A DNA stretch of 38,368 nt, taken from assembly GCA_030526155.1 (NCBI GenBank), contig JAUNDI010000022.1:1-38368 (forward strand), given 5' to 3'. The position numbers and the translations under genes are program-made. How positions within the stretch are numbered: position 1 is the first letter of the stretch; every line of letters begins with the position of its first letter. Below the pieces are notes generated by a model. It was given only the letters and a program-made list of their open reading frames with translations. It was not told the DNA's origin and searched no databases. This document shows, in pieces, positions 17,271 through 24,772 of this stretch. The DNA comes from Bacteroidia bacterium (lineage in GTDB: Bacteria; Bacteroidota; Bacteroidia; Bacteroidales; Marinilabiliaceae).

Positions 17271-18302
17271 ATGGAGATACAAGACCTAGGTGAATTTGGC
17301 CTTATTAAAAGGATATCAGATGCTGTAACTATACAGAACGACACGACAGTGAAAGGTATAGGAGACGACTGTGCGGTAATAGCGCCAACGAAAGGCAAGC
17401 AGACTGTAGTAACTACGGACTTGCTCTTAGAAGGCATTCATTTTGACCTAACATATTGTCCGCTTAAGCACCTAGGCTACAAATCTGTTGCCGTTAACCT
17501 CTCGGACGTCTATGCGATGAATGCCACACCAAAGCAGATAACAGTATCGCTAGGCATTAGTAGCAAGTTATCCTTGAAGGCGATAGACGACCTTTATAAC
17601 GGTATGTTGTTGGCATGTGAGCGCTATGGTGTAGATTTGGTAGGAGGAGACACAAGTACCTCCCTTACAGGATTGACCATTAGTATTACAGCCATAGGCG
17701 AGGCTAATCCAGAAGATATAGCATATAGGAACGGTGCTAAAGAGAATGATATTATCTGTGTAAGTGGTGATCTAGGCGCTGCTTATATGGGATTGCAGCT
17801 TTTGGAGAGAGAGAAGAGGGTATTGAAAGGCAATGAGCATCAGCAGCCACAATTTGATGGCTATGACTATATCTTGGAGAGACAACTCAAGCCAGAGCCT
17901 CGTGCAGACGTAGTGAAATTCCTCGCAGAGATAGGCGTGAAGCCAACAGCGATGATGGATATATCTGATGGCTTGTCATCTGAGCTATTGCATATATGCG
18001 AAGAGTCGGATTGTGGATGTTTGGTATATGAGGAGAAGATACCTATAGACCATGTGACACGTAATATGTGTGAAGAGCTATCTATAAACCCATCTGTTGC
18101 GGCGCTTAACGGAGGCGAGGATTATGAGTTGCTATTCACCATATCGACAAAAGACTACGAGAAGTTCCAGTCGAAACCTGGTCCGAATATCTACGCCATA
18201 GGTTACATAACCCCAAAAGACAAAGGGCGCAGACTTATCACTACAGGTGCGAACCAAGAGATAGATATACAAGCACAAGGTTGGAAAGCATTTCAAAAAT
18301 AG
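17271..18302 (+). CDS. thiL: Thiamine-monophosphate kinase
   Basis: A 343-residue cytosolic enzyme that phosphorylates thiamine monophosphate to thiamine pyrophosphate, the cofactor needed by KorAB further downstream. It has the AIRS/PurM-like fold with motifs GDDCAV (31-36), TTDLLLEGIHF (48-58), NLSD (76-79) and GGDTS (125-129), and MDISDGLSSEL in the C-terminal half. Length is slightly above typical ThiL. No other thiamine genes and no TPP riboswitch are visible nearby. It is separated from ruvA by 9 bp and is part of the M23-thiL-ruvA-GT2 operon. Confidence 0.95.
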   Translation: MEIQDLGEFGLIKRISDAVTIQNDTTVKGIGDDCAVIAPTKGKQTVVTTDLLLEGIHFDLTYCPLKHLGYKSVAVNLSDVYAMNATPKQITVSLGISSKLSLKAIDDLYNGMLLACERYGVDLVGGDTSTSLTGLTISITAIGEANPEDIAYRNGAKENDIICVSGDLGAAYMGLQLLEREKRVLKGNEHQQPQFDGYDYILERQLKPEPRADVVKFLAEIGVKPTAMMDISDGLSSELLHICEESDCGCLVYEEKIPIDHVTRNMCEELSINPSVAALNGGEDYELLFTISTKDYEKFQSKPGPNIYAIGYITPKDKGRRLITTGANQEIDIQAQGWKAFQK

Positions 18303-18311
18303 GGTAGAGAT

Positions 18312-18920
18312 ATGCTAGAGTACGTACATGGACACCTTACGGAGGCGACACCAACATATGCTGTTGTAGATTGTCATGGAGTGGGATATTATTTGAATAT
18401 CTCGCTATCCACCTTTGCGCAGCTACAAGGTAAGACAGAGTGTCAACTATTTATACATGAGGCCATCAAAGAGGATGCCTATAGTCTATATGGTTTTTTT
18501 ACTAAAGAGGAGAGAGAACTTTTTAGGCTTTTGATACTAGTATCGGGAGTTGGTGCGAATACTGCACGTGTTATCCTATCAGCCTATCAGCCGGTAGAGA
18601 TACAGAGAGCCATAATGACAGAGGATGTCAACCTTATAAAGGGTATAAAAGGCATAGGACCTAAGAGCGCTCAGAAGATTATCATAGAGTTGAAAGATAA
18701 GGTAGCCAAGCTAGATATGCAGGGCGCAGGCGATGTAGGTACGCTATTCCCTGTTGCTACATCACCTATCAAGTCAGAGGCTCTAGCGGCATTAGAGGTA
18801 TTAGGGTTCAAGAAAGAGGCGGCGCAGAAAGATATAGACAGACTGATAAAACAGAATCCTGACATCACGGTAGAGCAGTTGGTAAAACTTGCTATAAAAG
18901 AGTTCTCATCAATGAGATAA
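18312..18920 (+). CDS. ruvA: Holliday junction DNA helicase subunit RuvA
   Basis: A 202-residue protein that binds four-way DNA junctions and loads the RuvB branch-migration motor. It has an N-terminal OB fold (1-63), two helix-hairpin-helix motifs (VSGVGANTA near 77-85; IKGIGPKSAQKI near 111-122) and a C-terminal three-helix domain (about 155-200) that contacts RuvB. Length is normal. ruvB is not in this window, so ruvA and ruvB are unlinked here. The gap to the GT2 gene is 4 bp. Confidence 0.97.
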   Translation: MLEYVHGHLTEATPTYAVVDCHGVGYYLNISLSTFAQLQGKTECQLFIHEAIKEDAYSLYGFFTKEERELFRLLILVSGVGANTARVILSAYQPVEIQRAIMTEDVNLIKGIKGIGPKSAQKIIIELKDKVAKLDMQGAGDVGTLFPVATSPIKSEALAALEVLGFKKEAAQKDIDRLIKQNPDITVEQLVKLAIKEFSSMR

Positions 18921-18924
18921 ATAG

Positions 18925-19773
18925 ATGTTTCTTTCGATACTTATACCAACATATAATCATGATTGGCGTCCATTAGCGATAGAACTATTGAGACAAGCAG
19001 AGCGGCTGACGCAGCATACCGTTGAGATAATAGTAATGGATGATGCATCGACAGATGAGGTTGAGCCAATAGAGGGTGTGAGGTATATACCTTTAGAGAA
19101 GAATGTGGGGAGGTCGAAGATTAGGAATATGTTGGCAAGTCATGCCAAGGGCGATTATCTCTTGTTTTTGGATAATGACCTATTCCCTGTTGAGGATATC
19201 TATTTAGAGAAGATGATAAAAGAAGCAGGAAGAGGTGTTGTAGTAGGAGGGCTTAAGTATAGGAAGACGGAGCGTATAGGCGCTTTAAGGTATAAGTATG
19301 GAGTGCTATACGAACAGAAGGGGGTTGAAGTAAGAGGGAAGTTGCCCTACGATGCCTTTACCTCTTGTGCCTTTTTGATAGATAGAGAATCGTTTGGTAT
19401 AGTATCATTTGATGAGACATACTGTAGCTATGGTCATGAGGATACGAAATTTGGTATTGACCTTAGGAGTGCAAATATACCCATAAGGCATATTGACGCT
19501 CCGGTATATCATGACGATGTAGATAGCAATGAGCAGTTTCTGCATAAGACGCGACTAGCCATCGATAGTCTGTTGGAGCATCAAGAGACGGCAGTGGAGC
19601 AGAGTAGGCTGATGCGAATGTATAGTAAATTGGGGAAGATGCATATTGCCTGGGTATTTAAGGTACTGTTTAGGTTGTGTCATACTATCATGGAGTATAA
19701 CTTAAAGGGTAAATACCCATCTATAACAATATATAACCTTTATAAAATGGGATACTTGGCCACAAAGTATTAA
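18925..19773 (+). CDS. Family 2 glycosyltransferase
   Basis: A 282-residue GT-A fold glycosyltransferase starting with the usual LSILIPTYNHD stretch. The nucleotide-sugar region VMDDASTDE is at 38-45, the DxD-type metal motif LDND at 82-85, and a GHED motif (catalytic base region) near 172-175. No membrane helix is evident, so it is probably cytosolic or peripheral. It is the last gene of the M23-thiL-ruvA operon, overlapping its expression with housekeeping genes rather than with a polysaccharide cluster. Donor and acceptor are unknown. Confidence 0.88.
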   Translation: MFLSILIPTYNHDWRPLAIELLRQAERLTQHTVEIIVMDDASTDEVEPIEGVRYIPLEKNVGRSKIRNMLASHAKGDYLLFLDNDLFPVEDIYLEKMIKEAGRGVVVGGLKYRKTERIGALRYKYGVLYEQKGVEVRGKLPYDAFTSCAFLIDRESFGIVSFDETYCSYGHEDTKFGIDLRSANIPIRHIDAPVYHDDVDSNEQFLHKTRLAIDSLLEHQETAVEQSRLMRMYSKLGKMHIAWVFKVLFRLCHTIMEYNLKGKYPSITIYNLYKMGYLATKY

Positions 19774-19778
19774 CTTTG
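19771..19778 (+). promoter_or_regulatory. Promoter -7 element for folE-mrp
   Basis: TAACTTTG, an exact TAnnTTTG match, starts inside the GT2 stop codon region and ends 28 bases before the folE ATG. folE can therefore be transcribed independently of the upstream operon. Confidence 0.6.
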
Positions 19779-19806
19779 CCGCCTAACAATCAAATAAATA
19801 AGTATT

Positions 19807-20430
19807 ATGGCATTGGTGAAAAGTGCATCAGAGTTACAAGACGAGAGAGGAATATACGACGAAGAGCGTACTGCGAAGCTTGCTGTACACTATAAAGCTA
19901 TATTGGAACTTTTGGGTGAGGACCCAGAGAGAGAAGGCCTCTTGAAGACACCAGAGCGAGTAGCTAAAGCTATGCAGTTTCTTACAAAGGGTTATAATGA
20001 CGACCCAGAGGAGATATTGCGTAGTGCTATGTTCAATGAGCCATACCATCAGATGGTAGTTGTGAAAGATATAGAGATATACTCCATGTGTGAGCATCAT
20101 ATGTTGCCATTTATAGGCAAGGCGCATATTGGGTATATTCCTAGAAATTATATTACAGGGCTCAGTAAGATACCTAGAGTAGTGGAGGCATATGCTCGTA
20201 GGCTTCAGGTTCAGGAGCGTCTTACTAGGCAGATTAAAGAGTGTATCCAAAATACGCTCAATCCGCTTGGCGTAGCTGTAGTTATTGAGGCGCAGCATAT
20301 GTGTATGCAGATGCGAGGAGTACAGAAGCAACACTCATTTACTACAACGAGCGACTTTACTGGAGCATTTACAAACAACTTAGCTACACGAGAGGAGTTT
20401 TTCAATATTATAGGACACGCGATGCACTAA
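19807..20430 (+). CDS. folE: GTP cyclohydrolase I
   Basis: A 207-residue cytosolic enzyme that converts GTP to 7,8-dihydroneopterin triphosphate, the entry step of folate (and related pterin) synthesis. Zinc ligands are visible as Cys95 and His98 in MCEHHMLPF and Cys166 in HMCMQMRG; the QERLTRQI and [10 protein letters not shown] motifs are also present. Length is normal for the homodecameric type I enzyme (FolE, not the COG1469 FolE2 form). It lies 19 bp upstream of mrp and likely forms a two-gene unit with it. FolB, two steps further along the pathway, is encoded at 8076. Confidence 0.97.
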   Translation: MALVKSASELQDERGIYDEERTAKLAVHYKAILELLGEDPEREGLLKTPERVAKAMQFLTKGYNDDPEEILRSAMFNEPYHQMVVVKDIEIYSMCEHHMLPFIGKAHIGYIPRNYITGLSKIPRVVEAYARRLQVQERLTRQIKECIQNTLNPLGVAVVIEAQHMCMQMRGVQKQHSFTTTSDFTGAFTNNLATREEFFNIIGHAMH

Positions 20431-20449
20431 ACCCAAACTAGAATATATC

Positions 20450-21511
20450 ATGGCATATTATCCACAATTAGTTATAGACGCACTAAAGACAGTCATCCAC
20501 CCAGAGAAGAAGCAAGATATTGTATCTCTTGATATGGTGGAAGATGACATTCGTATAAATGGCAAGAGAGTATCCTTCAGTCTTCTCTTCGACCGTCCTA
20601 ATGACCCTATGGTATCTACTTTGAAGCGTATGGCGACTCAAGCCATTAAGACACATTTAGGAGAGGATTGCGAGATAGAGGGTAATATCTTCGTTAAGAT
20701 ACGCAAGAAGGAGGAGAAAGAGGCTGCCCCTGTGCTACCTACGGTAAAACATGTGATAGCTGTAGCATCAGGTAAGGGCGGAGTAGGAAAATCTACTGTA
20801 ACAGCCAATCTTGCAGTAGCTCTTGCGCAGAAAGGGTATAAAGTAGGACTTTTGGACGCAGATATTTTTGGTCCGTCTATTCCTATTATGTTTGACACTG
20901 TTGACGCTAGACCAGTACTAGCAGAGGAGTCTACAGAGGAGAAGCAACTCATAGAGCCTATAGAGAAGTATGGTATTAAGATGTTAAGTATAGGCTATTT
21001 TGTAGATCCAGATAGTGCTATTGTATGGCGTGGTAGTATGGCTTGCAATGCCCTTAAGCAGTTGGTTACAGATACTGCTTGGGGAGAGTTAGACTATTTG
21101 CTCATAGATATGCCTCCAGGTACTAGTGATATACATATTTCGATAGTACAGCTTATTAATCTGACGGGAGCCATTGTAGTTTCAACACCTCAGAAGGTTG
21201 CTTTAGCAGATGCTGCAAAGGGTATCAATATGTTCCAAAACGACAAGATAAATGTGCCTATATTGGGCATTGTTGAGAATATGGCCTACTTTACACCAGC
21301 TGAGTTGCCTGATAATAAGTATTATATCTTTGGCAAAGATGGAGCAAAGAGTTTGGCAGAGAAACTTAATATTCCATTCTTAGGTCAGGTGCCATTGGTA
21401 CAGTCGATACGAGAGAATGGTGATACGGGAACACCTGCGGCGCTTGATGTAGAGAGTCCAACAGGTAAGGCCTTTGCAGAGTTGGCAGATAAGTTAACAA
21501 GTAGTTTGTAG
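20450..21511 (+). CDS. mrp: Mrp/ApbC-family iron-sulfur carrier ATPase
   Basis: A 353-residue P-loop ATPase of the Mrp/NBP35 family, thought to carry Fe-S clusters to apoproteins. Residues 1-85 form the MIP18/DUF59 domain. The deviant Walker A GKGGVGKST is at 108-116, switch regions follow (DADIFGPS, DMPPGTSD), and the nucleotide-binding fold runs to the C-terminus. The CxxC cluster-bridging motif normally just after the VENM stretch (about residue 275) is absent; the sequence there reads NMAYFTPAELPDN. I believe this is common in Bacteroidota Mrp proteins. The neighbouring folE may be coincidental, while the downstream KorAB complex does need Fe-S clusters. A terminator follows at 21544. Confidence 0.93.
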   Translation: MAYYPQLVIDALKTVIHPEKKQDIVSLDMVEDDIRINGKRVSFSLLFDRPNDPMVSTLKRMATQAIKTHLGEDCEIEGNIFVKIRKKEEKEAAPVLPTVKHVIAVASGKGGVGKSTVTANLAVALAQKGYKVGLLDADIFGPSIPIMFDTVDARPVLAEESTEEKQLIEPIEKYGIKMLSIGYFVDPDSAIVWRGSMACNALKQLVTDTAWGELDYLLIDMPPGTSDIHISIVQLINLTGAIVVSTPQKVALADAAKGINMFQNDKINVPILGIVENMAYFTPAELPDNKYYIFGKDGAKSLAEKLNIPFLGQVPLVQSIRENGDTGTPAALDVESPTGKAFAELADKLTSSL

Positions 21512-21543
21512 GCGAATATTTAGTACTAGAATATATTTTATAG

Positions 21544-21580
21544 AGGCAGATGTTCTTGCGATAAGAGCATTTGCCTTTTT
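21544..21580 (+). terminator. Terminator after folE-mrp
   Basis: A 14-bp stem (21544-21557 with 21563-21576, two G-U pairs, 5-base loop) followed by T residues to 21580. It lies 32 bases after the mrp stop codon. Confidence 0.85.
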
Positions 21581-21709
21581 ATTTGGCATTATGGGTGCAT
21601 GTATAAATATGCGGTCGAACTGTGCATATGAATGCATATTTGTGTATATTTTCTTGATTGTGCCATTAAATTAAGTGTTTTACTGATATGTTTATTGCGA
21701 GTTAATGCA

Positions 21710-21717
21710 TAAATTTG
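21710..21717 (+). promoter_or_regulatory. Promoter -7 element for korAB
   Basis: TAAATTTG matches TAnnTTTG, 36 bases before the korA ATG and downstream of the mrp terminator. Confidence 0.6.
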
Positions 21718-21753
21718 CACTCAGAAATATAACAATATAAATACGATAACACA

Positions 21754-23589
21754 ATGGCAGACAAAATCATCGTTAAGGAGCTTGACAGTGTAGCTGTACG
21801 CTTCAGTGGTGACTCAGGAGACGGTATGCAGCTTGCAGGAAATATGTTTTCCACCGTTTCGGCCACAGTAGGTAATGACATTTGTACCTTCCCAGACTAT
21901 CCAGCAGATATTCGTGCCCCACAGGGTTCGCTTACGGGTGTATCTGGCTTCCAAGTTCATATTGGTTCGAACAAGGTATATACTCCAGGAGATAAATGTG
22001 ATGTGCTTGTAGCTATGAATGCTGCAGCGCTCAAGACACAATATAAGTTTGCTAAGCCAACTGCGTGTATCATTATTGATACAGATGCTTTTAAGCAGTC
22101 GGACTTAGAGAAGGCAGAGTTTAAGACACAAGATCCAATTGCTGAGATGGGCATCAAGAATGATGTCATAGCTTGTCCTATTACCACTATGGTAAAAGAT
22201 TGCTTGGCAGATTCGGGTATGGATGTTAAGGCAATGTTGAAGTGCCGTAACATGTTTGCACTTGGTCTTGTATGTTGGTTGTTTAACCGCGACTTGAATA
22301 TCATTGCGCAGATGTTGCAGACCAAGTTTGCCAAGAAGCCAGGTGTAGCAGAGGCGAATATTAAGGTTATTCAAGCTGGATATGATTACGGAGCAAATAC
22401 TCATGCTAGTGTAGCTCATACATATAAGATTGAGTCTAAGACAAAGACTCCAGGTAGATATATGGATATCATGGGTAATAAGGCTACTGCATACGGCTTT
22501 ATTGCTGCTGCTGAGAAGGCTGGTTTGAAGCTATATCTTGGTTCATATCCTATCACGCCAGCTACAGACGTACTTCATGAGCTCTCTAAGCATAAGTCGC
22601 TTGGTGTTACTACAGTACAATGTGAGGACGAGATTGCGGGTTGTGCATCGGCAGTAGGTGCATCATTTGCAGGTGCATTGGCTATTACTTCTACATCAGG
22701 TCCTGGTATCTGTTTGAAGTCTGAGGCGATGAACTTGGCTGTTATTATGGAGTTGCCATTGGTAGTTCTCGATGTTCAGAGAGGTGGTCCTGCTACAGGT
22801 CTTCCTACTAAGTCGGAGCAGACCGACCTTCTACAGTGTCTCTTTGGCCGTAACGGAGAGAGCCCAATGCCTGTTATAGCTGCTACATCTCCAACAGACT
22901 GTTTTGATGCTGCATATAATGCATGTAAGATAGCTCTTGAGCACATGACACCTGTAGTATTGATGACTGATGCATTCATTGCTAATGGTTCAGGTGCATT
23001 CAAGTTGCCAAATCTTGATGAGTTCCCAGCTATCAATCCTCCATATGTTCCAGAGGAGTTGAAGGGCACATGGACTCCATATATGAGAAATGCTGAGGGC
23101 AGTCGCTACTGGGCAGTACCAGGAAGAGAGGGTTTCCAGCATATCTTGGGCGGTTTGGAGAAGGACAATAAGACAGGAGCTATTTCAACAAACCCAGAGA
23201 ACCATGATTTGATGACACGTCTACGTCAGGAGAAGATTGATAAGATTCAGGTTCCAGATGTAGAGGTATTGGGAGATAAAGACGATGCAGAGCTCCTCAT
23301 TGTAGGCTTTGGCGGTACATATGGTCACCTCCACTCAGCAATGGACGAGATGCGTGCTGCTGGCAAGAAGGTAGCTATGGCTCACTTCAAATATATCAAC
23401 CCACTTCCAAAGAATACTGCAGAGGTATTGAAGAAGTATCCTAAGGTTGTTGTAGCAGAGCAAAATATGGGACAGTTCGCTGGCTTCCTCAGAATGAAGA
23501 TTGACGGATTTAACCCATATCAATACAACGAGGTAAAGGGACAGCCATTTGTAGTGGCTGAACTCGTAGAGGCATTTAATAAGTTGTAA
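21754..23589 (+). CDS. korA: 2-oxoglutarate:ferredoxin oxidoreductase, fused gamma-alpha subunit
   Basis: A 611-residue subunit of a 2-oxoacid:ferredoxin oxidoreductase, which oxidatively decarboxylates 2-oxoglutarate (or a related 2-oxoacid) to the acyl-CoA with ferredoxin reduction, or runs in reverse. The N-terminal gamma domain (about 1-195) has the SGDSGDGMQLAG motif (18-29). The alpha domain follows from about 215 with SYPITPATDVLHE near 263-275 and the CoA/TPP-proximal region. The C-terminal transketolase-like domain contains the GFGGTYGH stretch near 512-519. The gamma-alpha fusion plus a separate beta subunit is the usual KorAB form in Bacteroidota; no ferredoxin-like delta subunit is adjacent. 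Codon choice (GCT, GGT, CGT rich) differs from the flanking genes, consistent with high expression. The gap to korB is 42 bp. Confidence 0.92.
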   Translation: MADKIIVKELDSVAVRFSGDSGDGMQLAGNMFSTVSATVGNDICTFPDYPADIRAPQGSLTGVSGFQVHIGSNKVYTPGDKCDVLVAMNAAALKTQYKFAKPTACIIIDTDAFKQSDLEKAEFKTQDPIAEMGIKNDVIACPITTMVKDCLADSGMDVKAMLKCRNMFALGLVCWLFNRDLNIIAQMLQTKFAKKPGVAEANIKVIQAGYDYGANTHASVAHTYKIESKTKTPGRYMDIMGNKATAYGFIAAAEKAGLKLYLGSYPITPATDVLHELSKHKSLGVTTVQCEDEIAGCASAVGASFAGALAITSTSGPGICLKSEAMNLAVIMELPLVVLDVQRGGPATGLPTKSEQTDLLQCLFGRNGESPMPVIAATSPTDCFDAAYNACKIALEHMTPVVLMTDAFIANGSGAFKLPNLDEFPAINPPYVPEELKGTWTPYMRNAEGSRYWAVPGREGFQHILGGLEKDNKTGAISTNPENHDLMTRLRQEKIDKIQVPDVEVLGDKDDAELLIVGFGGTYGHLHSAMDEMRAAGKKVAMAHFKYINPLPKNTAEVLKKYPKVVVAEQNMGQFAGFLRMKIDGFNPYQYNEVKGQPFVVAELVEAFNKL

Positions 23590-23631
23590 TAACAATTACA
23601 CTATTGGTTTAACTCTTAAAAAAGAAACAAG

Positions 23632-24633
23632 ATGGCTTTCGATATAAAAGATTTCAAAAAAGGTCAACCTCGTTGGTGTCCAGGTTGCGGCGACCATTTC
23701 TTCCTTGCTTCATTACAGAAGGCGATGGCTGAGATAGGTGTGGCACCTTGGGATACAGCAGTAATCTCTGGTATTGGTTGCTCTAGCCGTTTGCCACACT
23801 ATATGGCTACATACGGCATGAATACTATTCACGGACGTGCAGCAGCTATTGCTACAGGTGCTAAGGTAGCTAATCCTAACCTTACTGTATGGCAAGTATC
23901 TGGTGATGGCGATGGCCTTGCTATCGGTGGTAACCACTTCATCCATGCTAACCGAAGAAATATCAATTTGAATATGATTCTTTTGAACAACCGTATCTAT
24001 GGTTTGACAAAGGGTCAGTATTCACCTACATCACCAAGAGGCTTCGTGTCTAAGTCGAGTCCTTATGGTACAGTAGAGGATCCATTCCGCCCAGCAGAGC
24101 TCTGCTTCGGCGCTAGAGGACACTTCTTCGCAAGAGCAGTAGCTACAGATGCGGCAGGTACAGTAGAGATACTCAAGGCAGCATACAACCACAAGGGAGC
24201 TGCAGTATGTGAGATACTTCAAAACTGTGTTATCTTCAATGATGGTACACACAGCTCGGTATACGACAAGGCAGGTCGTGCTAAGAACGCAATATACCTA
24301 CAGCATGGCAAGCCAATGATATTTGGTGAGAACAACGAGTACGGCCTTATGCAAGAAGGCTTCGGCATCAAGGTTGTTAAACTTGGTGAGAATGGCATCA
24401 CAGAGAAGGATATCTTGGTACACGATGCACATTGTGAGGATAACACACTACAATTGAAGTTAGCCCTTATGGAGGGTCCAGACTTCCCAGTAGCACTTGG
24501 TGTTATTAGAGATGTAGACGCACCTACTTATGATGATGCTGTTACAGCACAGATTGAAGAGGTAAAAGCAGCAAAGAAGTATCACAACTTTGCAGAGCTC
24601 CTAGAAACAAACGAGATCTGGGAGGTTAAGTAA
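23632..24633 (+). CDS. korB: 2-oxoglutarate:ferredoxin oxidoreductase, beta subunit
   Basis: A 333-residue thiamine-pyrophosphate-binding subunit partnering with KorA. Cysteines of the WCPGCGDH motif (Cys16, Cys19) are expected to bind the [4Fe-4S] cluster with a further Cys. The TPP motif is GDGDGLAIGGNHF followed by LLNNRIYGLTKGQ. The C-terminal part carries the short KorB-type extension. It is cytosolic. 2-Oxoglutarate is the most likely substrate given the KorAB arrangement, but pyruvate or other 2-oxoacids cannot be excluded from sequence alone. A strong terminator follows at 24667, facing the convergent PorW/SprE gene. Confidence 0.92.
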   Translation: MAFDIKDFKKGQPRWCPGCGDHFFLASLQKAMAEIGVAPWDTAVISGIGCSSRLPHYMATYGMNTIHGRAAAIATGAKVANPNLTVWQVSGDGDGLAIGGNHFIHANRRNINLNMILLNNRIYGLTKGQYSPTSPRGFVSKSSPYGTVEDPFRPAELCFGARGHFFARAVATDAAGTVEILKAAYNHKGAAVCEILQNCVIFNDGTHSSVYDKAGRAKNAIYLQHGKPMIFGENNEYGLMQEGFGIKVVKLGENGITEKDILVHDAHCEDNTLQLKLALMEGPDFPVALGVIRDVDAPTYDDAVTAQIEEVKAAKKYHNFAELLETNEIWEVK

Positions 24634-24666
24634 GAGGTCTAGTATTTCATATTCATATTGTTATGT

Positions 24667-24705
24667 TGTCGTCCCTCACTTCTTGAAGGAGGGGCGACAT
24701 TTTTT
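24667..24705 (+). terminator. Terminator after korB
   Basis: An 11-bp stem (24667-24677 with 24689-24699, one G-U pair) around an 11-base loop, followed by six T residues. Confidence 0.85.
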
Positions 24706-24772
24706 ATTGTGTGTTATTCCTTAGCTGTTTTAGAATATACTCGATGGGGGAGGAAAGCTAGAATAAGAGAGA

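Noticed and set aside
19834-20334. A 166-codon minus-strand open frame antisense to folE
   Set aside because: It is fully inside folE, has no recognisable motifs and no promoter.
21754-24633. Different codon usage in korAB as a sign of horizontal transfer
   Set aside because: The bias matches that of glgP and is typical of highly expressed core genes; the proteins are standard for the phylum.
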